From Duganella qianjiadongensis (GTDB taxonomy: Bacteria; Pseudomonadota; Gammaproteobacteria; Burkholderiales; Burkholderiaceae_D), in NCBI RefSeq assembly GCF_009857915.1, contig NZ_WWCM01000002.1:372001-436000 (forward strand): a stretch of DNA of 64,000 bases, read 5' to 3'. Under the pieces are notes generated by a model, which saw only the letters and a program-made list of their open reading frames with translations, had not been told where the DNA came from and did not search any database. Shown in pieces: positions 26,701-38,862 of the stretch (positions are counted from its first letter, which is position 1; each line of letters starts with the position of its first letter). The translations under genes and the position numbers were made by a program.

Positions 26701-26944
26701 GCTGGGGCTGGGAGCCGATCCGAGTTTCCGTTCGCCGATGGCGATTACGGTAATCGGCGGTCTGATTACCTCGACCCTGCTTAGCCTGCTGGTAGTTCCG
26801 GCCGTGTTCACCTACATCGACGATCTGGAACATCTGCTGAAACGGCTGATGGGCAAGCTGCGCCGCCGCCCGGCACAGCATGACGACGTCCAGCATGGCC
26901 CCAGCGCAGCACCACTGCGTCAGGTTGCCGGAGGTGGCCACTAG
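23798..26944 (+). CDS. RND efflux permease (AcrB/HAE1-like)
   Basis: A 1048-residue inner-membrane proton-drug antiporter with the standard 12-helix, two-loop layout. It starts with SIKNPIPAIMLFALLSLAGL and the first porter loop has FPDIELPIVTITASLDGSAP. TM4 has the proton-relay pair in VGVLVDDAIVEIENIERHL. TM10-12 have GLIMLMGIVTKNSILLVDYA and RSRPILMTTIAMGAGMMPLALG. Length and motifs are those of hydrophobic/amphiphilic efflux pumps rather than heavy-metal pumps. It is the last gene of the tetR operon. The substrate cannot be named from sequence. Confidence 0.94.
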   Translation: MNFSSLSIKNPIPAIMLFALLSLAGLMAYKANPVQDFPDIELPIVTITASLDGSAPAQLETEVARKIEDSVATLQGVKNIYTTVLDGVATTTVEFILEKQIADAVNDVRDAVARVKADMPAELRDPTVTKASTAGRVVLTFTAAAAQAPGEKLDTQELSWFVDNTVSKRLLAVPGVGAIKRVGGVKREIRVELDDARMAALRVSAIDVSRQLRLVQKEAPGGRGDVSGAEQAVRTIATVKSAAELSAMELPLADGRRVRLDQVATVTDTVAEPRAVALQDGVPVIGFEIFRTKGASELAVARGARAAIAELAQANPRVELKQVIDNAFPVEENFGGSMELLYEGAILAVLVVWWFLRDWRATLVAAAALPLSVLPAFLGIYLLGYTLNTVTLLSLALVVGVLVDDAIVEIENIERHLRMGKTPMEAAMEAADEIGMAVIATTFALVAVFLPTAFMGGIPGLFFKQFGWTAVVAVLASLVVARLLTPMMAAYLLKPAAHTQQVDGWLMTRYMKVMRWCLQHRLVTASASMAFFVGSIMLVGLLPTGFVPAADRSQTQINLELPPGSTLAETRVVAERARTMAMEVKGIKSVFSSIGGGSSGDSFAPGAAAEVRSAVLTLTTVHRSERKASMADLEGEIRDKLNAIPGARFKVGPPDNGVKMQLVLRSEDPVALADAAQKAVRELRTLKGVGNVRSSAALVRPEIIVTPDFAKAADLGVTAAAIGQTVRVATAGDYDTDLTKMNLPERQVPIRVKLPDAVRADLDAIGRLTVPGKNGPVLLATVASLAVESGPAQINRLNRSRNVTLEVELGKRALGEVNQEARALPSLKNLPPSVKIAELGDTQEMAALFASFGIAMLIGVLCIYCVLVLLFKDFMQPVTILAALPLSIGGAFVALLITGRALSMPSMIGLIMLMGIVTKNSILLVDYAILARQEGMSRFEALVDACHKRSRPILMTTIAMGAGMMPLALGLGADPSFRSPMAITVIGGLITSTLLSLLVVPAVFTYIDDLEHLLKRLMGKLRRRPAQHDDVQHGPSAAPLRQVAGGGH

Positions 26945-26984
26945 AACGGACACTTAACAATCAAGCTAAATAAAGGGGCAGGAC

Positions 26985-27440
26985 ATGGAATACGACATCA
27001 GGCAGCTGGCACCAGTTCGGGTAGTCTATCTGCGCTACAAAGGGCCGTTCGGTCCTGCCCTCGGCGAATTCTGGCAGGAAGTTTTCACTCCGTGGCAGAA
27101 AGCCATGGGCCTGATGAACAAGGTCACCTACGGTGTGGCGCTGGACGATCCGGCTACCACCGCCGCAGCCGAATGCCGCTACGACGCCTGCGTCGAAGTC
27201 TCGGCCGAATATCCCGTGCGCGAACCGGCGCGCGCAGCGGAACTGGCAGGCGGCAGCTACGCGGTAACCAGCTTCCATGGCACGGCAGCCCAGATAGGCG
27301 CTGCCTGGGGCGCCTTCTTCGGCCAGTTGCAGGCCGAGGGCAAACATCCGGCCGGCCCCTGCTTCGAGCGCTACGCCGCCGATTACGCCATGGACCCCGC
27401 CACCGGCGCCTTCAGCGCAGAACTGTGCATACCGCTGTAA
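26985..27440 (+). CDS. GyrI-like small-molecule-binding protein
   Basis: A 151-residue protein resembling DNA gyrase inhibitor / AraC effector-binding domains without a DNA-binding part. Typical features are the opening YDIRQLAPVRVVYLRYKGPFG, the middle YGVALDDPATTAAAECRYDACVEV and the late GGSYAVTSFHGTAAQIGAAW. Such stand-alone domains bind hydrophobic compounds. It begins 40 bp after the pump operon, with AAAGGGGCAGGAC before the ATG, so it may be expressed with the pump and sequester the same class of toxicants. That link is inference. Confidence 0.85.
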   Translation: MEYDIRQLAPVRVVYLRYKGPFGPALGEFWQEVFTPWQKAMGLMNKVTYGVALDDPATTAAAECRYDACVEVSAEYPVREPARAAELAGGSYAVTSFHGTAAQIGAAWGAFFGQLQAEGKHPAGPCFERYAADYAMDPATGAFSAELCIPL

Positions 27441-27491
27441 CCGCGCTGTAAAGAAACTGATACAAATCGGCCCGCAGAGTGCGCCCTGAAT

Positions 27492-28634
27492 ATGCGATAC
27501 TCCGAGCCAGTACAGGGACTTTTTCAGAACATGGCGTTTTTCCGCAAGCTGCAGCCTATACCCGCAACGGCACTGGCACCCGGCCAGCGCATCATGCTGG
27601 CCAAAACCACGCAACTGGGCGATCTGGTCATCAGTCTGCCCATGGCTGCGGCACTCAAGCGGCACGATCCGCACTGCACCGTCATTCTGCTGACCAACCG
27701 CCGCACGGCCGACATCGCGCGCCACTGCCCCGATGTGGACGAAGTCTATGCGGCGCCGGAAAATCCGGCCGAACTGACTGCGCTGCTGGCCGCCATCCGG
27801 CCCGACATCTTCATACAGGTCAATCCCTGCCGCCGGCTGGCGCAATGCGCCTACGATGCCGCCCTGCCTATCCGCATAGGCTCGCTGTTCCGCCTGTATA
27901 ACTGGCGGCGCTGCACCCATCTGGTGCCGATTTCTTCGCCCAGTTCGGGCCTGAACAAGCGCCTGCTCGACCTGCAGTATCTGCGCCCGCTCGGCATCGT
28001 CATCAACGACGCTGCCGAGATACCGGCGCTGTACCACCTCGCTCCGCCGCAGGCTCGCGCAGACGGCAAAGCGCCTGCCGCAGCCCTGCACCCTGCGCAG
28101 TTTGCGCAGGGCCGCCGCAGCGTGATACTCAGTCCGGCACTGGTCACGGCGCGCTCGCACCAGTGGCCGCTGGAGTTCTATGCGGAGCTGATCGAGCGCA
28201 TCGATCCGCGCGAGGTGCACTGGTTCATCTGCGGCACCGCCGACGACCGCGCCAGCCTGCAAGCGCTGCTGCAGCGCCATGCCAGCGCCGCCAATGTCAC
28301 GGATCTGGTGGGCCGCTTGTCGCTCACCGAGTTCATGGCCTTTATCAGCCAGTGCGACGGTCTGGTGGCCGGCAGTACCGGTCCCTTACATCTGGCGGCC
28401 GCACTGGGTATCCACACACTAGGTCTGTTCCAGTCGCGCCAGAGCGATGTGCGGCGCTGGCGTCCGCTGGGCCCCATGGCCAGCGTGCTGCATAGCCATG
28501 TGCGCTGCCGCGGCGAGCGCCGTCTGCAGCATGGCGGCAGCGTGATCCCCTGCCCGTGCATGACGGCGATCGCCCCGGCCACCGTGGCCGAACATGTGCG
28601 TGGCTGGTTCGGCCCGCGCAGCCAGCCGAACTAA
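27492..28634 (+). CDS. glycosyltransferase family 9 (heptosyltransferase-like) protein
   Basis: A 380-residue GT-B enzyme. The N-terminal domain has RIMLAKTTQLGDLVISLPMAAAL and HPDVDEVYAAPENPAELTALL-like spacing. The C-terminal domain has SPALVTARSHQWPLEFYAELI and the nucleotide-sugar-binding LTEFMAFISQCDGLVAGSTGPLHLAAALG, the hallmark of family 9 (LPS heptosyltransferases and ADP-heptose-using relatives). It is inferred to add a sugar to lipopolysaccharide or another surface glycan. The start is uncertain: ATG 27492 or ATG 27531 (MAFFRKLQ), neither with a strong ribosome site. No other LPS genes are adjacent. Confidence 0.88.
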   Translation: MRYSEPVQGLFQNMAFFRKLQPIPATALAPGQRIMLAKTTQLGDLVISLPMAAALKRHDPHCTVILLTNRRTADIARHCPDVDEVYAAPENPAELTALLAAIRPDIFIQVNPCRRLAQCAYDAALPIRIGSLFRLYNWRRCTHLVPISSPSSGLNKRLLDLQYLRPLGIVINDAAEIPALYHLAPPQARADGKAPAAALHPAQFAQGRRSVILSPALVTARSHQWPLEFYAELIERIDPREVHWFICGTADDRASLQALLQRHASAANVTDLVGRLSLTEFMAFISQCDGLVAGSTGPLHLAAALGIHTLGLFQSRQSDVRRWRPLGPMASVLHSHVRCRGERRLQHGGSVIPCPCMTAIAPATVAEHVRGWFGPRSQPN

Positions 28635-28671
28635 ATTCGGCTGCAAACGTGTTCCTTCGGATGAAGGGAAC
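28623..28671 (+). terminator. tandem hairpins after the glycosyltransferase gene
   Basis: CAGCCGAA/TTCGGCTG (28623-28630, 28636-28643) pairs around the stop codon. It is followed by a second imperfect stem GTTCCTTC/GAAGGGAAC (28651-28671). No T-run follows, so termination would be weak or Rho-dependent. Confidence 0.4.
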
Positions 28672-28768
28672 AAAATAGCGGCTCGGCGCCACTAAGTCAC
28701 ACGATAATATTTTCCGTTTTTAGGGATAATCCTGCTATCGTTTTACCACACCAATATTCGGAGATCAC

Positions 28769-29890
28769 ATGAAATTGAAGCACATCGCAATGGCCGCAGC
28801 CCTGCTGGCCGCCACTCAGGTTCAGGCACAGGACACCGTGGTGAAGATCGGCCATAGCGGTCCGCTGTCTGGCGCGCAGGCATTCTCCGGCAAGGACAAT
28901 GAAAGCGGTGCGCGGCTGGCGGTGGAAGAGCTGAACTCTAAACCCATCACCGTGGCAGGCAAGAAGCTGCGCTTCGAGCTGCAATCGGAAGATGATCAGG
29001 GCGATCCGAAAGCCGGTGTGGCAGCCGCCCAGAAGCTGATCGATCAGGGCGTGAAATTCGTGGTAGGCCCGTACAACTCGGGCGTAGCAATTCCCGCTTC
29101 GCGGGCTTATAACGATGCCGGTGTGCTGATTGCGACTGTGGCCACCAATCCGAAACTGACCCAGCAAGGCTACAAAGGCATCTACCGCGTCAATGCCAGC
29201 GACACCCAGCTGGGCGGAAAAATGGCGCTATATGCGGCCAATGAAATGAAGCTCAAGAACGTGGCCGTGATCGACGACCGCACGGCCTTTGGCCAGGGTC
29301 TGGCGGAGGAATTCAAGAAGCAGGCCAAGGCAGCCGGCATGACGGTGGCAGGCCACGAGTTCACCACCGATAAATCGTTCGACTTCACTTCCATCCTGAC
29401 CAAACTGAAAACCAAAAAGGTGGAAGCGATCTTCTTCGGCGGCTATGCACCGCAGGCCGCACCGATGGCACGCCAGATGAAGCAGCTGGGCATCACCGCC
29501 AAGCTGCTGGGCGGCGACACCATCTGCACGGTAGAAATGGGCAAGCTCGGTGGCGATGCCGTGGGCGAGAACGTACTGTGTTCGCAAGGCGGCACGTTGC
29601 TCGATAAGGCGGCCACCGGCCCCGCCTTCAAGACCAAATTCAAGGCCCGCTTCAAGCAGGACGCCGACGTATATGCAGCCACCTACTACGACGCCACCAT
29701 GATGTACGCGCAGGCCATGCAGAAGGCTAACTCGCTCGACCCGGCGAAAGTCGGCGCGGTGATCAGCGCGGGCGAATACAAGGGCGTAGCCGGCAGCTAC
29801 AGCTTCGATGCGCACGGCGACATGAAGCAGTCGCCTGTCACCATCTTCAACTTCAAGGGCGGCCAGCCTAGCGCCATCACCGGCTACTGA
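28769..29890 (+). CDS. branched-chain amino acid ABC transporter substrate-binding protein (LivK-like)
   Basis: A 373-residue periplasmic binding protein. The signal peptide is MKLKHIAMAAALLAATQVQA. The mature start DTVVKIGHSGPLSGAQAFSGK and the later VVGPYNSGVAIPASRAYNDAGV, LTQQGYKGIYRVNASDTQ and FFGGYAPQAAPMARQMKQLG are classic for the Leu/Ile/Val-binding family. It ends in a Tyr shortly after NFKGGQPSAITG. No permease or ATPase genes are in the window, so it must share a transporter encoded elsewhere or act as a sensor. It is preceded by its own leader with CGGAGATCAC before the ATG. Confidence 0.93.
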   Translation: MKLKHIAMAAALLAATQVQAQDTVVKIGHSGPLSGAQAFSGKDNESGARLAVEELNSKPITVAGKKLRFELQSEDDQGDPKAGVAAAQKLIDQGVKFVVGPYNSGVAIPASRAYNDAGVLIATVATNPKLTQQGYKGIYRVNASDTQLGGKMALYAANEMKLKNVAVIDDRTAFGQGLAEEFKKQAKAAGMTVAGHEFTTDKSFDFTSILTKLKTKKVEAIFFGGYAPQAAPMARQMKQLGITAKLLGGDTICTVEMGKLGGDAVGENVLCSQGGTLLDKAATGPAFKTKFKARFKQDADVYAATYYDATMMYAQAMQKANSLDPAKVGAVISAGEYKGVAGSYSFDAHGDMKQSPVTIFNFKGGQPSAITGY

Positions 29891-29923
29891 TAGTCAGCCC
29901 TCAGCCAGCGGGGGCACGCCAGC

Positions 29924-31026
29924 CTAGGCGGCGTGCTCCTCGTCGGCATAGCGTGCCGCAATGGCACGGAACTCGTTCTGCAAGGTGATGAAGGCGTCGA
30001 GTATATCGGCGTCGAAATGGCTGCCCCGCCCTTCGCGCATGATGGCCAGCGCCTCCTCGTGGGTCTTGGGCGCCTTGTAGGCACGGCGCGAAATCAGTGC
30101 ATCGTACACGTCAGCCACCGCCATCAGCCGTGCCGAGAGCGGAATCGCGTCGCCCTTCAATCCCTCCGGATAACCGCTGCCATCCCATTTCTCCTGATGC
30201 GAATAGCAGATCTCCTTGGCCGTCTGCAGGAAAGGCACGCTCACGCCCAGTCCCTGCTCCGCATGCACGATGGCGTTGCGGCCCAGCGTAGTGTGGGTCT
30301 TCATGATTTCGAATTCGTCGGCATCGAGCTTGCCCGGCTTGAGCAGTATCCGGTCGGGAATGCCCACCTTGCCGATATCGTGCAGCGGCGCCGATTTGAA
30401 TAGCTGGGTGATGTAGCGCGGCGTCAGCGTGGCGGCAAAGCGCGGATGCGGTGCCAGATATTCGGCCAGCAGCTTGACGTAATGCTGGGTGCGCAGAATG
30501 TGGTTGCCGGTCTCGTTGTCGCGGGTTTCAGCCAGCGACGCCATGATCAGTATGGTGACATCCTGCAGCGCCTGCACTTCGTCCGTGCGGCGCTGCACTT
30601 CACGCTCAAGGTAGGCGTTCTGGTCGCGCAGGAAATCGGCCGAAGCTTTCAGCGTCAGATGGGTCTGCACCCGCGCCAGCACGATGGGCGGACTGACCGG
30701 TTTGGTGATGTAGTCCACCGCGCCCAGATCGAAGCCCATCTGCTCGTCTTCGCGCTCGGTTTTCGCCGTCAGGAAGATCACGGGAATTTCCGCCGATACG
30801 GGATCGGCCTTGAGCCGGCGGCACACTTCGTAGCCATCCATGTCGGGCATCATCACGTCGAGCAGGATCAGGTCGGGCGCCTTGTCGCTCTGGGCGATTT
30901 TCAGTGCGCGTGCGCCGTTGGGCGCCACTTTCACCGTGTATTGTTCGGACAGCAGATCGCTCATCAGAGTCAGCTTGTCGGGGGTGTCGTCCACTACCAG
31001 AATGACGGGTTTGCGCGCGGTGATGC

Positions 31027-31030
<4 letters not shown>
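29924..31030 (-). CDS. response regulator with HD-GYP domain (second copy)
   Basis: A 368-residue regulator: receiver domain (about 8-125; phosphoacceptor in [16 protein letters not shown], Lys in YITKPVSPP), linker, and an HD-GYP phosphodiesterase domain (about 165-350) with [28 protein letters not shown] and VADVYDAL all intact. The receiver is more canonical than that of the paralogue at 17653-18768. Its start overlaps the stop of the upstream hybrid kinase by 4 bp, so it is translationally coupled and should receive phosphate from the kinase, directly or via the Hpt domain. Predicted output is lowered c-di-GMP. Confidence 0.94.
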
Positions 31031-34770
<3,740 letters not shown>

Positions 34771-34889
34771 TGCGCCTGGCATTGCGTGAATATTTGACAA
34801 TAGAGTATAACTGAAAAGTACACTGCAAACGCTTCCACCCATCCCCATTCTGTGATTTACTGCCTAGGCTGACACCGCGAGGATAGACC
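34771..34889. promoter_or_regulatory. divergent promoter region between hybrid kinase and propeller sensor
   Basis: On the minus strand TATACT (34804-34809 in plus coordinates AGTATA) is a good -10 for the kinase. On the plus strand a perfect -35 TTGACA (34794-34799) is followed at a long 19-bp spacing by TACACT, a possible promoter for the propeller gene. The two would overlap and could be mutually exclusive. Confidence 0.35.
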
Positions 34890-37800
34890 ATGCTGCGCAA
34901 TTCCGGACGTATTTACCCGCTTTTACTACTGCTGGCTGCCCTCGGCGGGGCGGCATCCGGCGTGGTAGCGGCACCACGTCCGCTGGCGTTCACCGCGGTC
35001 GATTCGCTGGGCGCCGATAGCCGCGCCATCCTCAGCATCCTGCAGGACCGGCAGGGCTTTGTCTGGATCGGCACCATCGAAGGTGGCCTGTTCCGCCACG
35101 ATGGCCACAAACAGGTGCGTTTTCTCAGCGATCCTGCCAATCCGGCCAGCCTGCCCGGTGGCCGGGTTACCTCGCTGTTCGAGGACGAAGCGGGACGGCT
35201 GTGGGTAGGCACGGACGAAGGGCTGGCCCGCTTCGACCCGGTGACCAACGGTTTTGTGCGCTATCTGCCCAGGGAAGGGCCGCCCAATGCCCGCATCATC
35301 CGCCGCATCATCAGCGATTACCGTGGCGGCATGTGGCTGGCCACGTGGGGCGGCTTACAACACTTCGATCCGCGCACAGGCGCATTCTTGATCTACCAGC
35401 ACGAAGAAAGCCGCACTGATAGCCTGCAATTCAACGATGTCAACGCCGTCGCCGTCGATAACAAGGGCGGCGTGTGGGCCTCCACGTGGCCGGGCGGACT
35501 CGATTATCTGGCGCCCGGCGCGCGCGGCTTCCAGCATTTCCGCATCGACGATCCGGCCCGGCCCAACCCCAAGGCCAACGATGTGCGGGCGCTGTATTTC
35601 GATAGCGCCACCACGCTGTGGATAGGCACGGCCGACGGCGTCTACACGTGGAAGTCCGGTCAGCCGTGGGAACAGCGCACACTGATGCCGGTAGCTGCCA
35701 AGCGCGTCACCGACATCGACGAAGACCGCGCCGGCGATGTCTGGATCAGCACCCGCACGGCGGGCCTGATACGCTATGACCGCGAACTGCGCCAGTTCCA
35801 GAGCTACCGTCACCGCGCCGAAGATGCGCATAGCCTCAACAGCGACGCCATCAACACCACCATGCGCGACCGCGCCGGCACGCTGTGGGTCGGTTCGCTG
35901 ACGGATGGCGTAAGCCGCGCCAATCTGGGCTATCACGGCTTCGAACGGTTTGTACCGCGCGATATCGAGCCGGACTTCGTCAAGTCCAGCAACTTCGTGC
36001 GCAGCATAGGCGCTGCTGCCAACGGCCAGCTCTGGCTCGCGCTCGATGACGGGCTGGCCCTGTTCGATCCCGTCAAACGCGACATGGTGCGCACCTACAG
36101 CGCCATACCGAAACGCCCGGGCGCACTCAGCTCCAACGTCATCTACTGCACCTACCACGCGCCCGACGGCACGCTGTGGGTAGGCACCTCGGAAGGACTG
36201 AACCGGCTCGATCATCCGGAAGGCCCGTTCAAGGTCATACAGTTCGGCAGCAAGACCAGCAACTTCGTCAACGCGATTTCGCCGGGACGGGGCGGCGTGC
36301 TGTGGCTGGCCACCGGCGCCGCACTGCTGCGCTACGATCCGGTCAGCGGCGCCACCGAGAGTTTTACCCACGACCCGAAAAATCCCGACAGCCGCAGCGT
36401 GAACGGCGCCACCACAGTGATCGAGGACCGCGCAGGCCGCGTCTGGACCGGCGAATTCTATCGCGGCGGCGGGCTCGATATGCGCGACCCCGTCAGCGGA
36501 AAATTCCACCACTTCCGCCTCGATCCCGCCAATCCGGCTAGCCTGAGCAGTGACCGCGTCAGCACCATGCATCTGGACGCCGACGGCAGCATGTGGATAG
36601 GCACCTCGAAAGGCCTGAACCATATCGTGGCCGACAAAGATGGCAAATTCACCGTCACCCGCATACAGGAAAAAGGCGATCTGGGTACCCGGTTGATCGA
36701 AGCCATACGCACCGACAAGAACGGCTTTATCTGGGTGACCACGGCAGCCGGCATGAGCAAGATCGACCCTGCCTCATGGACGGTAACGGAATACGCGGTG
36801 GAAGACGGCCTGACCGAAGGCTTCTACATGGATTCGGCCGCCAACAGCAGCGACGGCCTGCTCTACTTCGGCAGCAGCAGCGGCGTTACCGCCGTCAATC
36901 CGGCCATCCATAGCAGCGCATCGCGCCCGCCCCAGCTGGCCATTACCGATCTGCGCGTGCTGAACCGCTCGCTCGGCAGCGGTGCGCTGCCCGAAGGCGT
37001 GCAGCTGGAAGGCACGTTGACCCAGCCGCGAGCATTAACAGTACCATGGAGCGCCAACACCATCTCCTTCGAGTTCGCCGCCCTGCACTATGCGGAGCCG
37101 CGCCGCAACGCCTACACCTACTGGCTGGAAGGTTTCGACAAGCAGCCGGTGCAGGCCGACGCCAGCCGCCCTGTGGCCACCTACACCAATCTGGCGCCGG
37201 GCAAATACCACTTCCACCTGCAGGGCACCAATAACAAAGGCGTGGCCGCGCGCGATGAAATCATCCTGCCGGTCACCATCACGCCACCGCCATGGGAAAC
37301 CGGCTGGGCCCGCGCCGCACAGGCCCTGCTGATGCTGGGCGCCGCTGCCGTGCTGGCGCGCTGGCTGATGCGCCGCTGGCGCGCCCGCGCGCGGGAGCTG
37401 GAAACCCTGCTGGCGCAGCGCGATGAAGAACTGCGCAAAGCCCGGCACAAGCTGGCTTATCTCTCGGCCAGCGACAACCTGACGGATTTGCCCAACCGGC
37501 GTAATTTCGACGACCAGCTGGTGCGCGAATGGCGCCGCGCTGCACGCGAAGAACAGCCTGTGGCCATGGGCCTGATTGCCCTCCAGCAGATGGACGTGTA
37601 TCAGGAACTGCATGGCGCGGTGGCGGCGGACGAACTGCTGCAGCAGGTGGCGCACACGCTGAAGAACTGCATGCACCGTGCCAGCGATACACTGGCGCGC
37701 TACGGCGCCGAGCAGTTTGCCTTCCTCGCGCCAGCCTTAGGTGAAGACGAAGCACAGCTGCTGTTGCGCCAGATAGCGGCCTGCCTGGAAGCGGCAGGGG

Positions 37801-37949
37801 TAGCACGCAGTGGTGCGGGCAGTGCACGCTTCAGCATAGCGGTACGCACGGCCAGCCCGTACCAGAACGCCAGCGTACTGCAGCAGGCGGCAGAAGAAGC
37901 GCTGCACCAGCAGCACGAGCAGCCGCAGCGCTCAGAAATTCATGGGTGA
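34890..37949 (+). CDS. Reg_prop/Y_Y_Y sensor protein with degenerate GGDEF domain
   Basis: A 1019-residue membrane sensor. A signal peptide (about 1-28) is followed by a periplasmic beta-propeller of repeated D-x-x-G-x-hydrophobic-W-hydrophobic-G-T units (for example DRQGFVWIGTIEGGLFR, DEAGRLWVGTDEGLARF, DRAGTLWVGSLTDGVSR), to about residue 690. A Y_Y_Y domain comes next, then one TM helix at about 815-830. The C-terminal domain has the GGDEF fold opening (DNLTDLPNRRNFDDQL), but the signature is GAEQF at 939-943 (37704-37718), and the metal-binding segment reads LIALQQMDVYQELHG, without the two aspartates. It should be unable to make c-di-GMP and may act as a GTP/c-di-GMP receptor or by protein contact. 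Confidence 0.9.
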   Translation: MLRNSGRIYPLLLLLAALGGAASGVVAAPRPLAFTAVDSLGADSRAILSILQDRQGFVWIGTIEGGLFRHDGHKQVRFLSDPANPASLPGGRVTSLFEDEAGRLWVGTDEGLARFDPVTNGFVRYLPREGPPNARIIRRIISDYRGGMWLATWGGLQHFDPRTGAFLIYQHEESRTDSLQFNDVNAVAVDNKGGVWASTWPGGLDYLAPGARGFQHFRIDDPARPNPKANDVRALYFDSATTLWIGTADGVYTWKSGQPWEQRTLMPVAAKRVTDIDEDRAGDVWISTRTAGLIRYDRELRQFQSYRHRAEDAHSLNSDAINTTMRDRAGTLWVGSLTDGVSRANLGYHGFERFVPRDIEPDFVKSSNFVRSIGAAANGQLWLALDDGLALFDPVKRDMVRTYSAIPKRPGALSSNVIYCTYHAPDGTLWVGTSEGLNRLDHPEGPFKVIQFGSKTSNFVNAISPGRGGVLWLATGAALLRYDPVSGATESFTHDPKNPDSRSVNGATTVIEDRAGRVWTGEFYRGGGLDMRDPVSGKFHHFRLDPANPASLSSDRVSTMHLDADGSMWIGTSKGLNHIVADKDGKFTVTRIQEKGDLGTRLIEAIRTDKNGFIWVTTAAGMSKIDPASWTVTEYAVEDGLTEGFYMDSAANSSDGLLYFGSSSGVTAVNPAIHSSASRPPQLAITDLRVLNRSLGSGALPEGVQLEGTLTQPRALTVPWSANTISFEFAALHYAEPRRNAYTYWLEGFDKQPVQADASRPVATYTNLAPGKYHFHLQGTNNKGVAARDEIILPVTITPPPWETGWARAAQALLMLGAAAVLARWLMRRWRARARELETLLAQRDEELRKARHKLAYLSASDNLTDLPNRRNFDDQLVREWRRAAREEQPVAMGLIALQQMDVYQELHGAVAADELLQQVAHTLKNCMHRASDTLARYGAEQFAFLAPALGEDEAQLLLRQIAACLEAAGVARSGAGSARFSIAVRTASPYQNASVLQQAAEEALHQQHEQPQRSEIHG

Positions 37950-38696
37950 CTGGCGCCGCCGCACGGCCTGCCAGTCGTCAAAGACGGGAATGATGGCCAG
38001 CGTAAGCAGGGCCAGTGCCAGCGGCACAGTGACAATGTAGCCGATATATTTGAAGCCGAAAGCCCCCGTCAGGCCGCCGCAGAAAAACATCGCCAGCAGA
38101 GAACTCAGCAGGCGCAGTTTGTCGCGATCGGCGCACACCGGTTCCAGCGTGGGGTCGTCCTTCACGCGGTTCCAGTACAACATCTTGCCCAGTTCGATGC
38201 CGATATCGGTCACCAGCCCCGTCACGTGGGTGGTGCGGATTTCAGCACGCGAAATTTTGGTGACGATGGCATTCTGCAGCCCCATGACGAAGCACAGCAG
38301 CGAAACGATGGCATCGATATGGCCGGAAGCGTCGAGCATGGCTCCCATCAGGCCGAAGGCGAGCAGCAGCATCGCTTCCAGTATCAGCGGTAGTGCGAAC
38401 TGGCTGTGGGTGCCATGCCGCCGTCCCCAGTTCACCATGATGGTGGAAAACGCCGCTCCCCAGACAAACGACAGCAGCGACATCAGGCCCGCTCTCAGCA
38501 CCGGCAGATCGCCGAGCGCTGCGCCATCGGCCAGCGAGGAGACGATGCCGGACATGTGCGAGGTGTACTGGCCCACAGCGAAGAAGCCGCCGGCATTGAC
38601 AGCGCCCGCGACAAAAGCCAGTGAACGGCCCAGATGACGATTACTCAGGTGTGTACGGTGCGGACTGGTGAGAGCCCGGAGGTAGTGCATAGGCAT
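37932..38696 (-). CDS. YoaK family (DUF1275) membrane protein
   Basis: About 254 residues with six or seven hydrophobic helices. It begins near GRSLAFVAGAVNAGGFFAVGQYTSHMSGIVSSLADG, the conserved DUF1275 opening, and continues LSFVWGAAFSTIMVNWGRR, LPLILEAMLLLAFGLMG and LLCFVMGLQNAIVTKISRAEIRTTHVTGLVTDIGIELG. All are typical of this family of inner-membrane proteins of unknown function. The start at ATG 38696 (MPMHYL) is a choice; the frame is open to 38744 with little conserved sequence. The last 18 bp overlap the convergent propeller-sensor gene. Confidence 0.88.
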   Translation of the reverse strand: MPMHYLRALTSPHRTHLSNRHLGRSLAFVAGAVNAGGFFAVGQYTSHMSGIVSSLADGAALGDLPVLRAGLMSLLSFVWGAAFSTIMVNWGRRHGTHSQFALPLILEAMLLLAFGLMGAMLDASGHIDAIVSLLCFVMGLQNAIVTKISRAEIRTTHVTGLVTDIGIELGKMLYWNRVKDDPTLEPVCADRDKLRLLSSLLAMFFCGGLTGAFGFKYIGYIVTVPLALALLTLAIIPVFDDWQAVRRRQSPMNF

Positions 38697-38862
38697 AGTG
38701 AACCCGATGTGACAGACGGCTAAACCATTGTAAGCCATCGCCACACCGGATCGTCAAGCCTGCCGCATCCGGCAGCGCAAACAGCGCAAATTAAACGCCA
38801 TTACGGCGCTTTTATGCGACATAGCAGGAATTTTTCAGGCCACCGGAACAAACCAGCTTGCG

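Noticed and set aside
38788-38809. weak hairpin after the GH97 gene as a terminator
   Set aside because: The stem is only 4-5 bp and the T-run is interrupted, too little to call the end of the glycan locus.
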